A stretch of 64,000 bases of DNA from Cervus elaphus (GCF_910594005.1 NC_057824.1:26935314-26999313), one strand, 5' to 3'; shown: positions 1 through 10,697, counted from the stretch's first letter. The notes: generated from the sequence alone by a model not told the origin. Numbers and translations are program-made.

Positions 1-20
1 ACAACATTGTAAATCAACTA
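1..20 (+). repeat. L1 3' end remnant
   Basis: The first 20 bases match the end of artiodactyl L1 elements (acattgtaaatcaacta); the same motif recurs in an L1 tail near 57206. The rest of the element would lie outside the window. Too short to be sure. Confidence 0.45.
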
Positions 21-29
21 TGTACATGT

Positions 30-234
30 GTGTGTTAGTCACTCAGTCATGTCCAACTCTTTGCGACCCCATGGACTGTAGCCTGCCAGGCTCCTCTGTC
101 CACGGAATTCTCCAGGCAAGAACACTGGAGAGGGTTTCCATTCCCTTCTCCAGGGGATCTTCCGGACCCAGTGACTGAACCTAGGTCTCCTGTATTGCAG
201 GCAGATTCCTTACCTTCTCAGCCACCAGGGAAGC
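30..234 (-). repeat. Bov-tA SINE
   Basis: Reads on the minus strand as a tRNA-like head (gcttccctggtggctga...), then the Bov-A body ending in agtcatgactgagtgact. Full length for the family (about 200 bp). The degenerate B-box lies in the segment reading tctcctgtattgcag on the plus strand. Not a functional tRNA gene. Confidence 0.9.
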
Positions 235-250
235 AACAAATATTTCAGTT

Positions 251-300
251 TAAAAAAGAAAAAAAAAAAAAAGAGAGAGACAGACAAGAGATTGAAATAA
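251..300. repeat. A-rich and GA-rich low-complexity tract
   Basis: A run of A passes into gagagagacagacaagag directly beside the head of the preceding SINE. Simple sequence, no coding signal. From about 300 to 675 I see only unique AT-rich DNA; a 63-codon open frame at 369-560 has no recognisable features. Confidence 0.7.
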
Positions 301-674
301 GAGTGAGACAGACAGAGGCCAGAAACATAAGTAGAGGAAGAAGGAAATAATGTATTTGTGAAAGATAATTGCATATCTGCATAGTCAGGACATCATACTA
401 TTTTGCATATTTTCTGCCTGAGTACAGCTTAGCAGCCAGAAATAAAGAAACCAAGAGGTCAAATGAGATTATTAAATATTCGGTGAAATGGGCAAGAGAG
501 GTTTTCAAACTGCCCAAGAGCAATTCCTGGAAAGAAAGTCAGAATTCCTTGTCACTATAACAAGACTGAAACACGTTTGCTTGTTTAAATTGCCAGGGTC
601 AAAAGAGTTTGAAAACCAACATTGGGTTGGTACTTAATTTTACTGAAAAACTTATGCATATATAATAGTAACAG

Positions 675-932
675 CTAAGAGCTAGTGGGTGCTTACTATG
701 AGTTAGGCATTAGTTTAAGTACCTACATGGATTAACCCACCTAATCATCATTACAGCTGATTGAGGTAAGTTCCACTATTATCATCCTCATTTTGCCCAT
801 GAGGAAACAGAGTCACAAAAGGATTAAATAACTTGCCCAAAGTTACACAGCTTGTAGCCTAGGAGCCGAGATATAATTAAGGCAGACTGGAGGTCAGATT
901 CTACACTCTTAATGCCTGCACCACACTGATCT
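675..932 (-). repeat. MIR SINE
   Basis: Shows the reverse-strand MIR core: gaggaaacagagtcac, then aacttgcccaaagttacacagct, preceded by the diagnostic tail region (cattatcatcctcattttgcccatga-like). Diverged, as expected for an ancient mammalian repeat. Confidence 0.85.
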
Positions 933-1090
933 TCCTTGCTAGGTTATACTGTACATTTATGTGTTTCTATATGTTCCACAAAATAGAGTGCCATGAAAAT
1001 TTCCAAAGAAATAAAATATGCTATGATCAAAACATATATTTTCAGGACTTCCCTGGTGGTCGAGAGATTAAGAATCCACCTGCCAATGCA

Positions 1091-1384
1091 GGGGGAAATG
1101 AAAGTGAAAGTCGCTCAGTCGTGTCTGACTCTTTGTGACCCCATGAACTATACAGTCCATGGAATTCTCCAGGCCAGAATACTGGAGTGGGTAGCCTTTC
1201 CTTTCTCCAGGGGATTTTCCCAACCCAGGTCTCCCACATTGCAGGCAGATTCTTTACCAGCTGACCAAAAATACTGGAGGAGGTAGCCTATCCCTTCTCC
1301 AGAGGATCTTCTCAAGCCAGGAATCAAACCAGGGTCTCCTGCATTGCAGGTGGATTCTTCACCAACTGAGCTATCAGGGAAGCC
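1091..1384 (-). repeat. Bov-tA SINE, tandem-head form, nested in CHR
   Basis: Two successive tRNA-like/Bov-A junctions are present: one unit ends at about 1262 (tctttaccagctga) and a second partial unit follows at 1263-1384, ending in atcagggaagccc. The same arrangement occurs at 17785, 22627 and 25539. Inserted within the CHR head with perfect 11-bp target-site duplications. Confidence 0.85.
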
Positions 1385-1640
1385 CTGCCAATGCACAGAC
1401 AATAGGCACTCAGGGAACCCAGGGGAAATAGGTTCAATTCCTGGTCCAGGAAGATTCCAATGCTGCGGAGCAACTAAACCCCAGCACCACAACAACTGAG
1501 CCCAAGCTCTAGAGCCCATGAGCTGCAACTACCAAGTGTGCATGCCTAGGGTCTGTGCTCTAGAGGGACAGAAGCCACCGCAATAAGAAGCCTGGACACC
1601 ACAACTGAGAGCAGCCCCCACTCACTGCATCCAGAGAAAG

Positions 1641-1702
1641 CCTGCATGTAGCAACAAAGTAACTTTGTTGCTACATGCAGGCAAAGTAACTTTGTTGCTA
1701 CA
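1641..1702. repeat. Near-perfect palindrome with extra direct copy
   Basis: Bases 1641-1660 and 1662-1681 are exact reverse complements around a single A (arms cctgcatgtagcaacaaagt). Bases 1682-1702 then repeat part of the right arm (caaagtaactttgttgctac). It lies in the 3' body of the CHR SINE, where the consensus has only one copy of gtagcaacaaag, so it is a local duplication. Confidence 0.9.
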
Positions 1703-1759
1703 ACCACAGCCAAAAATAATTAATTAAAAATCTTTTAGGTGAACTGCCCAGTTAGTGCT

Positions 1760-1963
1760 GGGGCTTCCCTCATAGCTCAGTTGGTAAAGAATCTACCTGC
1801 AATGCAGGAGACCCGGATTTAATTCCTGGGTCAGGAAGATCCCCTGGAGAAGGAAATGGCAACCCACTCCAATGTTCTTGCCAGGAGAATCCAATGGACA
1901 GAGGAGCCTGGCAGGCTACAGTCCATGGGGTTGCAAGAGTCAGACATGACTTAGTGACTAAAT
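1760..1963 (+). repeat. Bov-tA SINE
   Basis: Head ggggcttccctcatagctca, tRNA-like B-box region, then Bov-A body (cctggagaaggaaatggca) and end cagacatgacttagtgact. Full length. Confidence 0.92.
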
Positions 1964-2259
1964 TACCATCAAACCGGTTAAATTTTCTTTATGATAGAAC
2001 TTCTCTATTACTCTGTACTAATATGCATTATACTCCAAATGTGCTTTATTTCAAAAGTCTTATTTTTCTCACAGATTCACCTAATAACAAAGAAATTAGT
2101 GGGAAAGACTGATTTAGATGCTTTTTTAGGTCTCCCACAACTCCAAGACTCCTGAATTAACTCTGTGGTCCTTTCCTTGGTGATTACAAATAAAGATAAT
2201 TTTTAAAAATAAGAAAAGGATTAAAAAAAATCATCTTAAAGTCAGAAAATATCAGCCAT

Positions 2260-2272
2260 ATTCTCTCTCTCC

Positions 2273-2302
<30 letters not shown>
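2260..2302. repeat. (CT)n followed by T22
   Basis: Alternating CT runs pass into a T tract which is the poly(A) tail of the minus-strand CHR SINE that follows; the CT part is a separate microsatellite. Confidence 0.8.
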
Positions 2303-2303
<1 letters not shown>

Positions 2304-2532
2304 GCTGCACTGGGTATTAGTTGCCGCACACAGGATCTTCATTGCATCAGATGGGATCTTTCCTTGTGCACACGGACTCTAGTGGTAGTTGTGAGGTGTG
2401 GTCTCAGTAGTTGTGGCATGGGGGTTTGGTTGCTCCTCAGCATGTGGGATCTTAGTTCCCAAGCAGGGATCAAACCTGCATCCCCTGCACTGCAAGGAGG
2501 ATTCTTAACCCCTGGAACACCAGGGAAGTCCC
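2284..2532 (-). repeat. CHR-type SINE
   Basis: Poly(T) start, then ggctgcactgggtattag and the minus-strand body; ends ccagggaagtccc, the complement of the CHR head gggacttccctgg. Near full length. Confidence 0.88.
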
Positions 2533-2759
2533 AGCCACATTCTTTCACTCACTCAACAACTATTTATCGAATACCTGCTTTGCACCAAGAACCTGTCCAC
2601 CATACTGGTCGATCACATGAAGCTTGCTTTTGGGTGTGGGAAGAGTGGTACAGAAACACTTAAAAAATAAATACCAAATGAACAATGTAATCAGAATGAG
2701 ATCAGCACTATGAAAATATGATAATCAAGAATGAAGGAGTAGAAAGGGACAAGTGTTGC

Positions 2760-3000
2760 TCTTTCAGCTAGGCATGTTAAGGAAGGTAACACTTGAGGAG
2801 GTGACATCTGGGCAGAGTTCCAGATGAAGTTAGAGAGTGAATCATGTAATTATTGGTCAGAGTGTCCAAGGCAAGGGGAAAGAGCAGGTGGAAAGGCCCC
2901 AAGGTGGATATTTGTATGATCGAGGATCTGCAGTGAAGCTAGTATGGCTGGGGGACTGTTACAGGGGGCACGTGGTGAGAAACGTTAAGGGGCCAGGAGC
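2760..3000 (-). repeat. L2 LINE fragment
   Basis: Carries gaggaggtgacatctgggca, then a diverged form of the reverse complement of the 3' part of L2 (ggtggaaaggccccaaggtgg). Reading frame lost. Confidence 0.6.
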
Positions 3001-3024
3001 CAAATGGTCATGTGGAACAACCCT

Positions 3025-3232
3025 GGAGACCAGAGACCCCCAAGCTCTAGACTGCGGATTGGTACCTCCTGTCAGGTCAGTGGCAGCACTAGATCAGAAA
3101 TAAAGGGCACAACAAATGTAATGTGCTTGAATCATCTCAAAACCACCCTCGTCCCCATGCTGGTCTGTGGAAAAATTGTCTTCCAGGAAACATGTCCCTG
3201 GGGTCAAAAAGTTGGGGACCATCGCTATAGAG
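3025..3232 (-). repeat. MER1/Charlie-like hAT transposon relic
   Basis: The right end, read on the minus strand, gives gatggtccccaactttttg and then gaagacaatttttccacaga, which matches the terminal region of MER1-type non-autonomous hAT elements. The left end is too decayed to place exactly. Confidence 0.6.
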
Positions 3233-3654
3233 CATAGGAAGAACTTGGATCTTTTGCCGTTACCATACGGTTAGTTAAGGGGCATTGAAGAAAAGAAGAT
3301 CTTACTCTACCATGCAATCAAGTCTTGAGAATCAGTTGTTCCTAGAAAGAAAGCTAGATGGATAGTGTTGACCTCAAAATAGTGTCAGAATGAGAGTAGC
3401 AGAGGAATCTAATTATAAAGGCTTCAGAAAAGTAAAAGCTCTAAAGGAGGTAGCTTCCCAGAGCTGTGACCTGGTGTGGTAGGAAGGTAGGATGGTATTG
3501 AAATTCAGTGGACCTGAGTTCATACCCTATGTCGTCCATGATGTGGAATGTGAGGGCCGGGGGGTGTGTGTATGTGGACATATCCAAATATAGGTTTTGA
3601 TACTGGCTTTAGAAGTGTTTTATTTAATTATAAAAATTTTCAAACACAAAGAAA
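3233..3654. other. No recognisable feature
   Basis: Unique-looking sequence with a short TG-rich stretch near 3560. No repeat, no plausible exon. Confidence 0.5.
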
Positions 3655-4040
3655 GGCACAGGTCTCCCCCACTCTCACTTCCCATTTGCTTCTCCACTTT
3701 AGCTCCCACACCCTTCTCCCTCCTTGGGAACTTCGCTTACCAATATTACCAATGACCTCCATCTGTCAAACGCAGAGCCCTTTGATTTTATTTCACTCAG
3801 TCTCTCAACAGCATGTGTCAAGGCCTGTGCGGGCATCTGGGCTCTGTTTGCTTCTAGAATATTGGGTTCTCCTCCTCTCTCCCAGACCATGGCTTTACAT
3901 CTATCTGTCACTCTTCTTCTTAACTCTAAAGGGCAGAGCTACTCAGGAGTCAGTCCTGGGCCCCTTTTTAATTCTTTCCTTTCCCTTCACGCTAGATTCC
4001 CAGTTCATCCAAAAGGTCTCAGAGTTTCAACCAAGCAATG
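3655..4040 (+). repeat. L2 LINE fragment (ORF2 region)
   Basis: Shows diverged L2 reverse-transcriptase coding sequence: accaatgacctccatctgtc, then tctctcaacagcatgtgtca, tgggttctcctcctctctcc and gtcctgggcccc. These follow the order of the L2 consensus. Open stretches here come from a relic and not from a host gene. Confidence 0.7.
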
Positions 4041-4058
4041 TTGGACTCAACCAAGCAA

Positions 4059-4258
4059 GACTTCCCTCATAGCTCAGTTGGGAAAGAATACCACCTGCAA
4101 TGCAGGAGACCCCGGTTCGATTCCTGGGTCAGGAAGATCCCCTGGAGAAGGGATAGGCTACCCACTCCAGTATTCTGGCTTGGAGAATTCCATGGACTGT
4201 ACAGCCCATGGGGCTGCAGAGAGTCAGACATGACTGAGTGACTTTTACTTTCACTTTC
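4059..4258 (+). repeat. Bov-tA SINE
   Basis: Head gacttccctcatagctcag, full tRNA-like and Bov-A parts, end cagacatgactgagtgact. The sequence tcaaccaagcaa occurs at 4027-4038 and again at 4047-4058 just before the head, a short local duplication. Confidence 0.9.
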
Positions 4259-4969
4259 CAGGAATGTGCCCACTATGTCTGCCTGTTTTCTGGCTGGAAC
4301 CTGAGAGAAAAGTGAGCCCGTGTTGCTTGAGGGAGGAATCAGTGTGTGGTCTTGGGCAGATGTCAGTGAAAAGCAGGATGACAGGAATAACAAAGGTTAT
4401 TTAACCACTGTGTTGCTTATCGCAGTGTGACCATGAAGTTTTTGAATATTTATTGACAAGCAGCTTGCAAGGATCCAGCAATACAGGCAACCACATTGAA
4501 AAATAAGAAAAGTATTCATGGCTTCAGGCTTCAAAGCATCCAGAATTATTAATAATTTCTCAGCCGGCCTCAGTGCCCCTAGCAAGAAAGCACCAAAAAG
4601 TTTTTAACTCAAAAAATATTAATTAGGAGTAACCTTTAAGTAGAGGCAGGCTCCTGTAATAAACCTACAGTTCCAATATCATTCAAAACCAGTAGTTTTT
4701 TTGTTAATTATTGCAGATTAAGTCTCTCTTCATGTCTATGCATTTTCTGAGAATTTTATCTGGAACACATGAATATCAAAGAAGGCCTTTGAGCTTTTTT
4801 AAAACTCATTCCTTTCCACTGTTAAAAACAAATACTTCTTGCACAGAAAATTTCGTTAACTATTCAAATATTAAAGATAGATGAATAAATATGAAGACAG
4901 ATGGATAGATACAGAATCAGGCAGACACAAACAACTGTGTCAGACCACAAGGAAAAATACATAAAACCA
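4259..4969. other. No recognisable feature
   Basis: Unique AT-rich DNA. Short open frames on the minus strand here show no domain, signal peptide or splice pattern that I trust. Confidence 0.5.
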
Positions 4970-5100
4970 TTACTTCATTTAATATTCATAGCCCTTCCAT
5001 ACAGAGTATAAAGTTTTTATAGACATTTTACAAAGCAACTGAAGCTGGGGGATGGTAAGTAATTTTCCCCAGATTATTCAGCTTGGCAGTGCAGGAGCCA
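4970..5100 (-). repeat. MIR SINE fragment
   Basis: Reverse-strand MIR core in diverged form: atagacattttacaaagcaa, then aagtaattttccccagatta and cagcttggcagtgcaggagcc. Confidence 0.6.
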
Positions 5101-5217
5101 TTGATGGTGATCACAATGATGAAGATAAAGACAGCAAAACATTAACAATCATCTTTAAAAAAAAAATCTGTATGTGCTAGGTATTATACTCGGCATTTTA
5201 CTTGCATTGTGTCACTT

Positions 5218-5420
5218 GTTGTGTTAGTAGTCACATTCAACTCTTTTGAGACCCCATGGGCTGCCACCAGGCTCCTCTGTCTATGGAATTTCCCAGGCAA
5301 GAATACTGGAGTGGGAAGCCATTTCCTTCTCCAGGGGATCTTCCCAAACCAGGAGTTGAACCCAAGCCTACTGCATTGGCAGGCGGTTTCTTCACCACTG
5401 AGCCCCCAGGAAAGCCCCAC
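5218..5420 (-). repeat. Bov-tA SINE nested in MIR
   Basis: Starts with gttgtgttagtagtcac, the minus-strand end of Bov-tA, and finishes ccccaggaaagcccc. Flanked by tgtgtcactt at 5208-5217 and 5421-5430. Confidence 0.92.
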
Positions 5421-5539
5421 TGTGTCACTTCGGTACCACGATAAACATTTAATCATCTCTATTTCAAGTATGGAAACTGGGACTCAAAAAATCAAGTAGC
5501 ATGGCCAACGTCATCAAGTTATCAGTGCTGGCATCATAA

Positions 5540-5663
5540 AAATTTTTTTTTTTCTTTGGCCTTGCTCTAGAGCATCTGGGATCTTAATTTCCTTATTAGG
5601 GATTGCACCTGAGGACCCTGCCCTGGAAACACAGTCTTAACCACTGGCCGGCCGGGAAAGTTC
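5540..5663 (-). repeat. 5'-part CHR SINE nested in MIR
   Basis: Poly(T), then ctttggccttgctctagagc and the minus-strand CHR body and head. Flanked by the 12-bp duplication ctggcatcataa at 5528-5539 and 5664-5675. Shorter than the family length, so internally deleted. Confidence 0.85.
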
Positions 5664-5735
5664 CTGGCATCATAACTAGAACCCAGGTCCATTTGATGTC
5701 CGTGGCCGAGATCTTCCCATTGCGCCACACTTTGT

Positions 5736-6170
5736 CTTTCTCCTGGTTTGGCGTTTTGAAATTTTATTTCCTGTTTGTGTCCAAAGCTATCAGCTTTGTC
5801 TCTGAAGACTTCAGAAGTCTGTTGGAAAGTTTATGAATCTATTTTTGTGCTGTTATTCTTTGTGAGGACTGCTTATGGAAGTCACAGATACAGTGCACCA
5901 AAAAGACTCAGCTCAGAAATATCTCCTGGGCATTATATTTTGAGATTTGAGTAAATAAGAGCCTCTTTTAAAATGTAAATACCACCTGAAAATGTTAAGC
6001 CTATTAGAAAGTCACACCTCAGTTTTAACAGTTAGATAATCCAATTTATACTTGAGTAGCATACTGAATGGGAATTGTAACTGTGGTAGAATGGATCATT
6101 TTCTTCTTTTCATTTAGTCTAGGACGTTGCAAAGGAGAGGAAGGCAGAAAATACCTGGGCAAGGTTTCTT
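5736..6170. other. No recognisable feature
   Basis: Unique AT-rich DNA between the MIR and an L1 3' end. Confidence 0.5.
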
Positions 6171-7435
6171 TTTTTCCTTTTTTTTTTTTTAATAAGCCTT
6201 TTCACTTTAGCAAACTTTTGGATATACAGAAAAATTGTGAAGACAGCACAATGAGTCCCCAAATACCCCACATTCAGGTCTTCCTATTATTAGAATGGTG
6301 CATTAATCTGATACATTTTTAACAGTAAGTGAACCAGTACTAATCCATGATCATTAACTAGAGCCCATAGTTTCTTCTTACATCTTTAGTTTTTACCTAA
6401 TGTCCTTCCTTTGTTGCAGAATTTCATCCAGGAGACCATGTGACATATAGTCATCATGTTCTCCTTAAGCAATCTGGGCTGGGACAGTTTCTCAGACTCA
6501 ACTTGTTTTTGAAGACCTTGACAGTTTGAGGAGTGCTATTTGAGTATGAGATTTGTCTGATATTTCTCTTCTGATTAGACTGGGGTTATGGGTTCAGAAG
6601 AGGGAGAACACAGAGGTAAAATGCCATAATAGCAAAGGGTACATGCTTTCAAGATGACTTATCACTGTTGATGTTGACCTTGATCCCCTCACTGAGTAGT
6701 GTTTTTCAGATTTCTCCTCTATCCAGCCACTCTTATTTGCCACTTTCCATACTGAACTCTTTGGGAGGAAGTCATTATATGAAGCCCACAGTTACAGAGT
6801 GGGGTCTGAGGCTCTCCTTTCTTGAAAAAGGAATATCTACCTAAATTATTTGGAATTCTTCTGCCTGGAAGACTTGTCTCTTTCCCCCATTTATTTAACT
6901 ATTTACTTATATCAGTGTGGATTGGTGGCTATTTTTCACTTTGAGTTGTCATCCAATACTACTTTGTAATTTTGTTGCTCAAATTGTTCCAGCTTTAGCC
7001 ACTGGGAATTCTTTCAATTGACTTCTGCATCTTTGACATATCCCCATCACTGTGGGGCTTTTTTTTGTTTGTTTGTGGTTGTTTTTTGTTTTTAGCACTT
7101 CCTTAACTCTCTAGCACATGTGCTCTAGGTTTATTTTATATATTTTTTGCCCAGTCTTAGAATCAGTTATTTCTCCAAGGACCACAGATACATATTATTG
7201 GAGCTTAGAGTTTATTGGAGAATGTATGAGAAATTAAGATATGAGCTCTAGGACTGCTTGTTGCTACTGGGGTGTTTCTTCTGGGTCCTCTCAACTAACA
7301 GAAAAAAAATTTCATGTATCTAATCTATCTATATATATGTGTGTGTGTGTATATACACATTTTTCTATAAATACTTCTATATGAACTATCTGCATCTATA
7401 TTAATCTAAATATGAGTCCATACTAATGTTTGGGT
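6171..7435 (-). repeat. Old L1 (L1M-type) 3' untranslated region
   Basis: Opens with poly(T) (the tail) and continues with a mammalian L1M 3' region: ggatatacagaaaaattgtg, ttttacctaatgtccttcct, gactggggttatgggttcag, cactgttgatgttgaccttg, aattatttggaattcttctg and tgttgctcaaattgttccag, all in order. No coding potential left. A TATA/TGTG microsatellite lies near 7322-7358. Confidence 0.8.
7322..7358. repeat. (TA)n(TG)n microsatellite
   Basis: Alternating atctatatatatgtgtgtgt and gtatatacac inside the old L1; typical of this part of the element. Confidence 0.75.
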
Positions 7436-8052
7436 TTATTTTTTAAAAATACCTATGCTCCAAACACAGCCCAGATCAACTGAATTAGAATTGATTAAAC
7501 TTGACTCCAGGTAGATGGAGAAAGGGGTCTTCCCCAGGCCTAGGGTAATTTTTTTGAAAGCTCCCCTAGGGGTCTGACAGCTGCCACAAGCCTTGAGAAT
7601 CACCGATAGAAACAAAATAGCAGATATAAAGGCAAAGAAATAAAGGTAGATTCTTTTTCTGGGAAACAATATATTAGAATTACTAATAGATGGAAGAGTT
7701 AGTATTTTCCTAACACCTCCTACCTTTATATCCTCAGCATTTTATTTTAAATTTTCAATTTAATTCAATATTCATTGATCAAACCCAGCCACAGCAATAC
7801 TGATATTTTATATATGAGCAGAAATGGAATTGTCCTGGTCTTGGAAAGAACCAAGATGGAAGAAAAGACCCACGTGTATGAAACCCACATATAAAGAACA
7901 TAGGCACCATTTTATTCATACACCCAAGGAGACTGAGAATCATCTGAGCACAAATAATGAGTGGAGCACCTTCAATGTACAAAATGCTCTGCTAGGTGCC
8001 TTTATCTTGGCAATGTCATAATAGCAATATTCACCATTAAAAATGACATTAA
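7436..8052. other. Mostly unique; possible MIR/L2 scrap at its end
   Basis: The segment 7960-8035 (gagcaccttcaatgtacaaa, then ctgctaggtgcctttatctt) could be a diverged MIR or L2 end. The rest shows nothing recognisable. Confidence 0.4.
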
Positions 8053-8262
8053 GGGACTTCCCTGTTGTCCAGTGGTTAAGAATCTGCCTTCCAATGCAGG
8101 AGACGCACGCGGGTTTAATCCCAGGTTGGGGAGCTCATACCCCACATCCCCTGGGGCACCTAAGCCTGCACAGCACAGCGACTCAGTCCACACGACTCAA
8201 CCGAGATCTTGCTTGGTGCAACTAAGACCTGGTGCAGCCAATAAATAATTTTTTTTTAATAA
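8053..8262 (+). repeat. CHR-type SINE
   Basis: Head gggacttccctgttgtccag, body with taagcctgcacagc and gcagccaataaataa, then an A/T-rich tail. Confidence 0.88.
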
Positions 8263-8587
8263 ATAGCATTAAATTGAGAATAATCTATGTAATATCATTT
8301 TTAAAAATCTCTGGTCTTCGTCCCTGCTTCCCGGCACAGAGCTTCAAAAATCCTTGAAATTTCATGAGTGATGGGCATGCCATTGTATACTGATGAGGTG
8401 ACTAAATGTCAGAGCTCCTAGACAGCTTTGGGATGAGGGCTGGTCCCTAGAGAAACCAACCACATGATGAGAGGGTTGGAAATTTCAGCAGCCCAACATT
8501 TGGGGAGGGGAAGAGTCCTGAAATATGAGTTCAATCACATAGTCAGTGATTTAATCAATCATTCCTATGTAATTAACAGATCTTGGT

Positions 8588-8612
8588 TAAAAACAAAAAC
8601 AAAAACAAAAAC
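8588..8612. repeat. (AAAAAC)n microsatellite
   Basis: About four tandem units of aaaaac. Confidence 0.85.
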
Positions 8613-9209
8613 TGAACATAAGGGATTGAGGGAGTTTCCTGGCTGATGAACATATCAAAGGTCTAGAGAAGGGGAAACACCCTGACTGCATAATACTGAA
8701 CCTTGCCACCCTATGTACCTTATCTGGCTGCTCATTTGTATCCCTTATGTGAAAATGGTAACTCTAAGTATAGCACTTTCCTGAGTTCTGTGAGTAGTTC
8801 TATAAATTACAGAAGGAAGTTAGTTGTGGGAAGCCCCAAACTTGTAGTTGTGCATTAGTGAAGGTGGCCTTGGGCCCCTACTTGAGGCTGGTGTCTGAAG
8901 TAAGGGGGTGTCTTCTTGGGAAACCTTACCCTTTACCATATGAGATTGGATGTTAACTCTGGGTAGTTAATTTCAGAATTGAATTGAATTAGAGGAGACC
9001 ACACTGGTATTGGATAATTTCCTGCAGAACACAAATTGAAGCAAATAACACAACTGTATATCAAGTTTTTGGCATAACCACCCAAGAATTATTTTAAGTG
9101 ACAGGCACAGAATACGTTGAATTTACATTCCAAGAGGCAGATATCCAAAATGCAAAAGAGCTTAAACTATTTCTAGCAATGTTAGTATCAGTTATTCTTA
9201 TTTTGAAAT
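8613..9209. other. No recognisable feature
   Basis: Unique-looking DNA on both strands; no repeat family or coding exon recognised. Confidence 0.5.
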
Positions 9210-9250
9210 TACATATATATATATGTATATACATATATATACATGCATAT
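9210..9250. repeat. (TA)n-rich microsatellite
   Basis: acatatatatatatgtatat followed by similar units, lying just upstream of the BovB insertion. Confidence 0.8.
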
Positions 9251-9252
9251 TA

Positions 9253-10640
9253 AGAAAAGGTAGCAAGAATTCACAGAACTATACAAAAAATACCTTAATG
9301 ACCCAGATAACCATGATGGCATGATCACTCACCTAGAGCCAGACATCCTGGAATATGAAGTCAAGTGGGCCTTAGGAAGCATCACTACAAACAAAGTTAG
9401 TGGAGGTGATAGAATTCCAGCAGAGCTATTTCAAATCCTAAAAGATGATGCTGTGAAAATGTGGCACTCAATATGCCAGCAAATTTGGAAAACTCAGCAG
9501 TGGCCACAGGACTGGAAAAGTCAGTTTTCATTCCAATCCTAAAGAAAGGCAATGCCAAAGAATGTTCAAACTATTGCGCAATTGCACTTATCTCACACAC
9601 GTAATGCTCAACATTCTTCAAGCTAGGCTTCAACCGTATGTGAACTGAAAACTTCCAGATGTTCAAGCTGGATTTAGAAAAGGCAGAACCAGGGATCAAA
9701 TTGTCATCATCCATTGGATCATAGAAAAAGCAAGAGAATTCCAGAAAAATATCTACTTCTGCTTCATTGACTACACTAAAGCCTCTGACTGTGTGGATCA
9801 CAACAAACTGGGAAAAGTTCTTCAAGAGATGGGAATACCAGACCACCTGACCTGCCTCCTGAGAAATCTGTATACAGGTCAAGAAGCAACAGTTAGAACC
9901 GGACATGAAACAACTGACTGGTTCCAAATTGGGAAAGGAGAACGTCAAGTCTGTATACCGTCACCTTGCTTATTTAACTTATATGCAGTGCACATCATGA
10001 GAAATGCCAGGATAGATAAAGCACAAGCTGGAAACAAGATTGCTGGGAGAAATATAAACAACCTCAGATATGCAGATGACACCACCCGTATGGCAGAAAG
10101 CAAAGAGGCACTAAAGAGCCTCTTGATGAAAGTGAAAGAGGAGAGTGAAAAAGCTGGCTTAAACTTCAACATTCAAAAAACGAAGATCATGGCATCTGGT
10201 CCCATCACTTCATGGCAAATAGATGGGGAAACAATGGAAACAGTGACAGACTTTATTTTTGGGGGCTCCAAAATCACTGCAGATGGTGACTGCAGTCATG
10301 AAATTAAAAGACTCTTGATCCTTGAAAGAAAAGCTATTACCAACCTAGACAGCATATTAGAAAGTAGAGACATTACTTTGCCAACAAAGGTCCATCTAGT
10401 CAAAGCTATGGTTTTTCCAGTAGTCATGCACAGATGTGAGAGTTGAACCATAAAGAAAGCTGAGCACAAAGCACTGATGCTTTTGAACTGTGGTGTTGAA
10501 GACGACTCTTGAGAGTCCCTTGGACAGCAAGGAGATCCAACCAGTTAATCCTAAAGGAAATCAGTCCTGAATATTCATTGGAAAGACTGATGCTGAAGCT
10601 GAAGCTCCAATAATTTGGCCACCTGATATGAAGAACTGAC
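9253..10640 (+). mobile_element. BovB (RTE-clade) LINE, truncated at both ends
   Basis: A 5'-truncated BovB starts within ORF2 upstream of the reverse transcriptase (gtagcaagaattcacagaac) and runs through the RT core and thumb. It stops at ttggccacctgatatgaaga near 10636. The usual last 250 bp, with the arginine-rich C-terminus and the ctgaactgaactga tail, are missing, which is unusual because retroposition by target priming starts at the 3' end. Confidence 0.92.
9793..10446 (+). pseudogene. BovB reverse transcriptase fragment
   Basis: A 217-codon open piece of the BovB ORF2. The upstream piece (9321-9542) is in a different frame and a stop follows at 10444. The catalytic palm motif YADD is intact at residues 93-96. 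The preceding loop, normally GxxQGCxLSPCLFNLY, is altered (GERQVCIPSPCLFNLY). It lacks the endonuclease, the first catalytic Asp of motif A in this frame, and the C-terminus, so it cannot encode an active enzyme. Confidence 0.85.
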
Positions 10641-10697
10641 AATTAAAATTACAGAAATCAAGCATCTAGACTGCTTTTATAAATAGACTATATTCAT

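Larger units (their letters stand above)
1045..1731 (+). repeat. CHR-type SINE split by a Bov-tA
   Basis: Begins ggacttccctggtggtc, the head of the CHR tRNA-derived SINE, and resumes after an insertion with the CHR body (gccaccgcaataagaagcct, then acagccaaaaataat and an A-rich end). The two halves are separated by a Bov-tA bounded by an 11-bp duplication, ctgccaatgca, at 1080-1090 and 1385-1395. The 3' part also carries a local palindromic duplication. Confidence 0.85.
5168..5735 (-). repeat. MIR SINE cut by two younger SINEs
   Basis: MIR pieces at 5168-5217, 5421-5539 and 5664-5735 align in order (gtgctaggtattatactcgg; atggaaactgggactcaaaa; actagaacccaggtccattt). The gaps are a Bov-tA and a CHR fragment, each flanked by its own perfect target-site duplication. 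Confidence 0.75.

Noticed and set aside
993..1528. Overlapping open frames on both strands (97, 65 and 126 codons)
   Set aside because: They lie entirely in CHR and Bov-tA SINE sequence; the same peptides recur wherever these SINEs occur.
3566..4233. Open frames of 168 and 169 codons
   Set aside because: They run through a decayed L2 and into a Bov-tA; no host domain.
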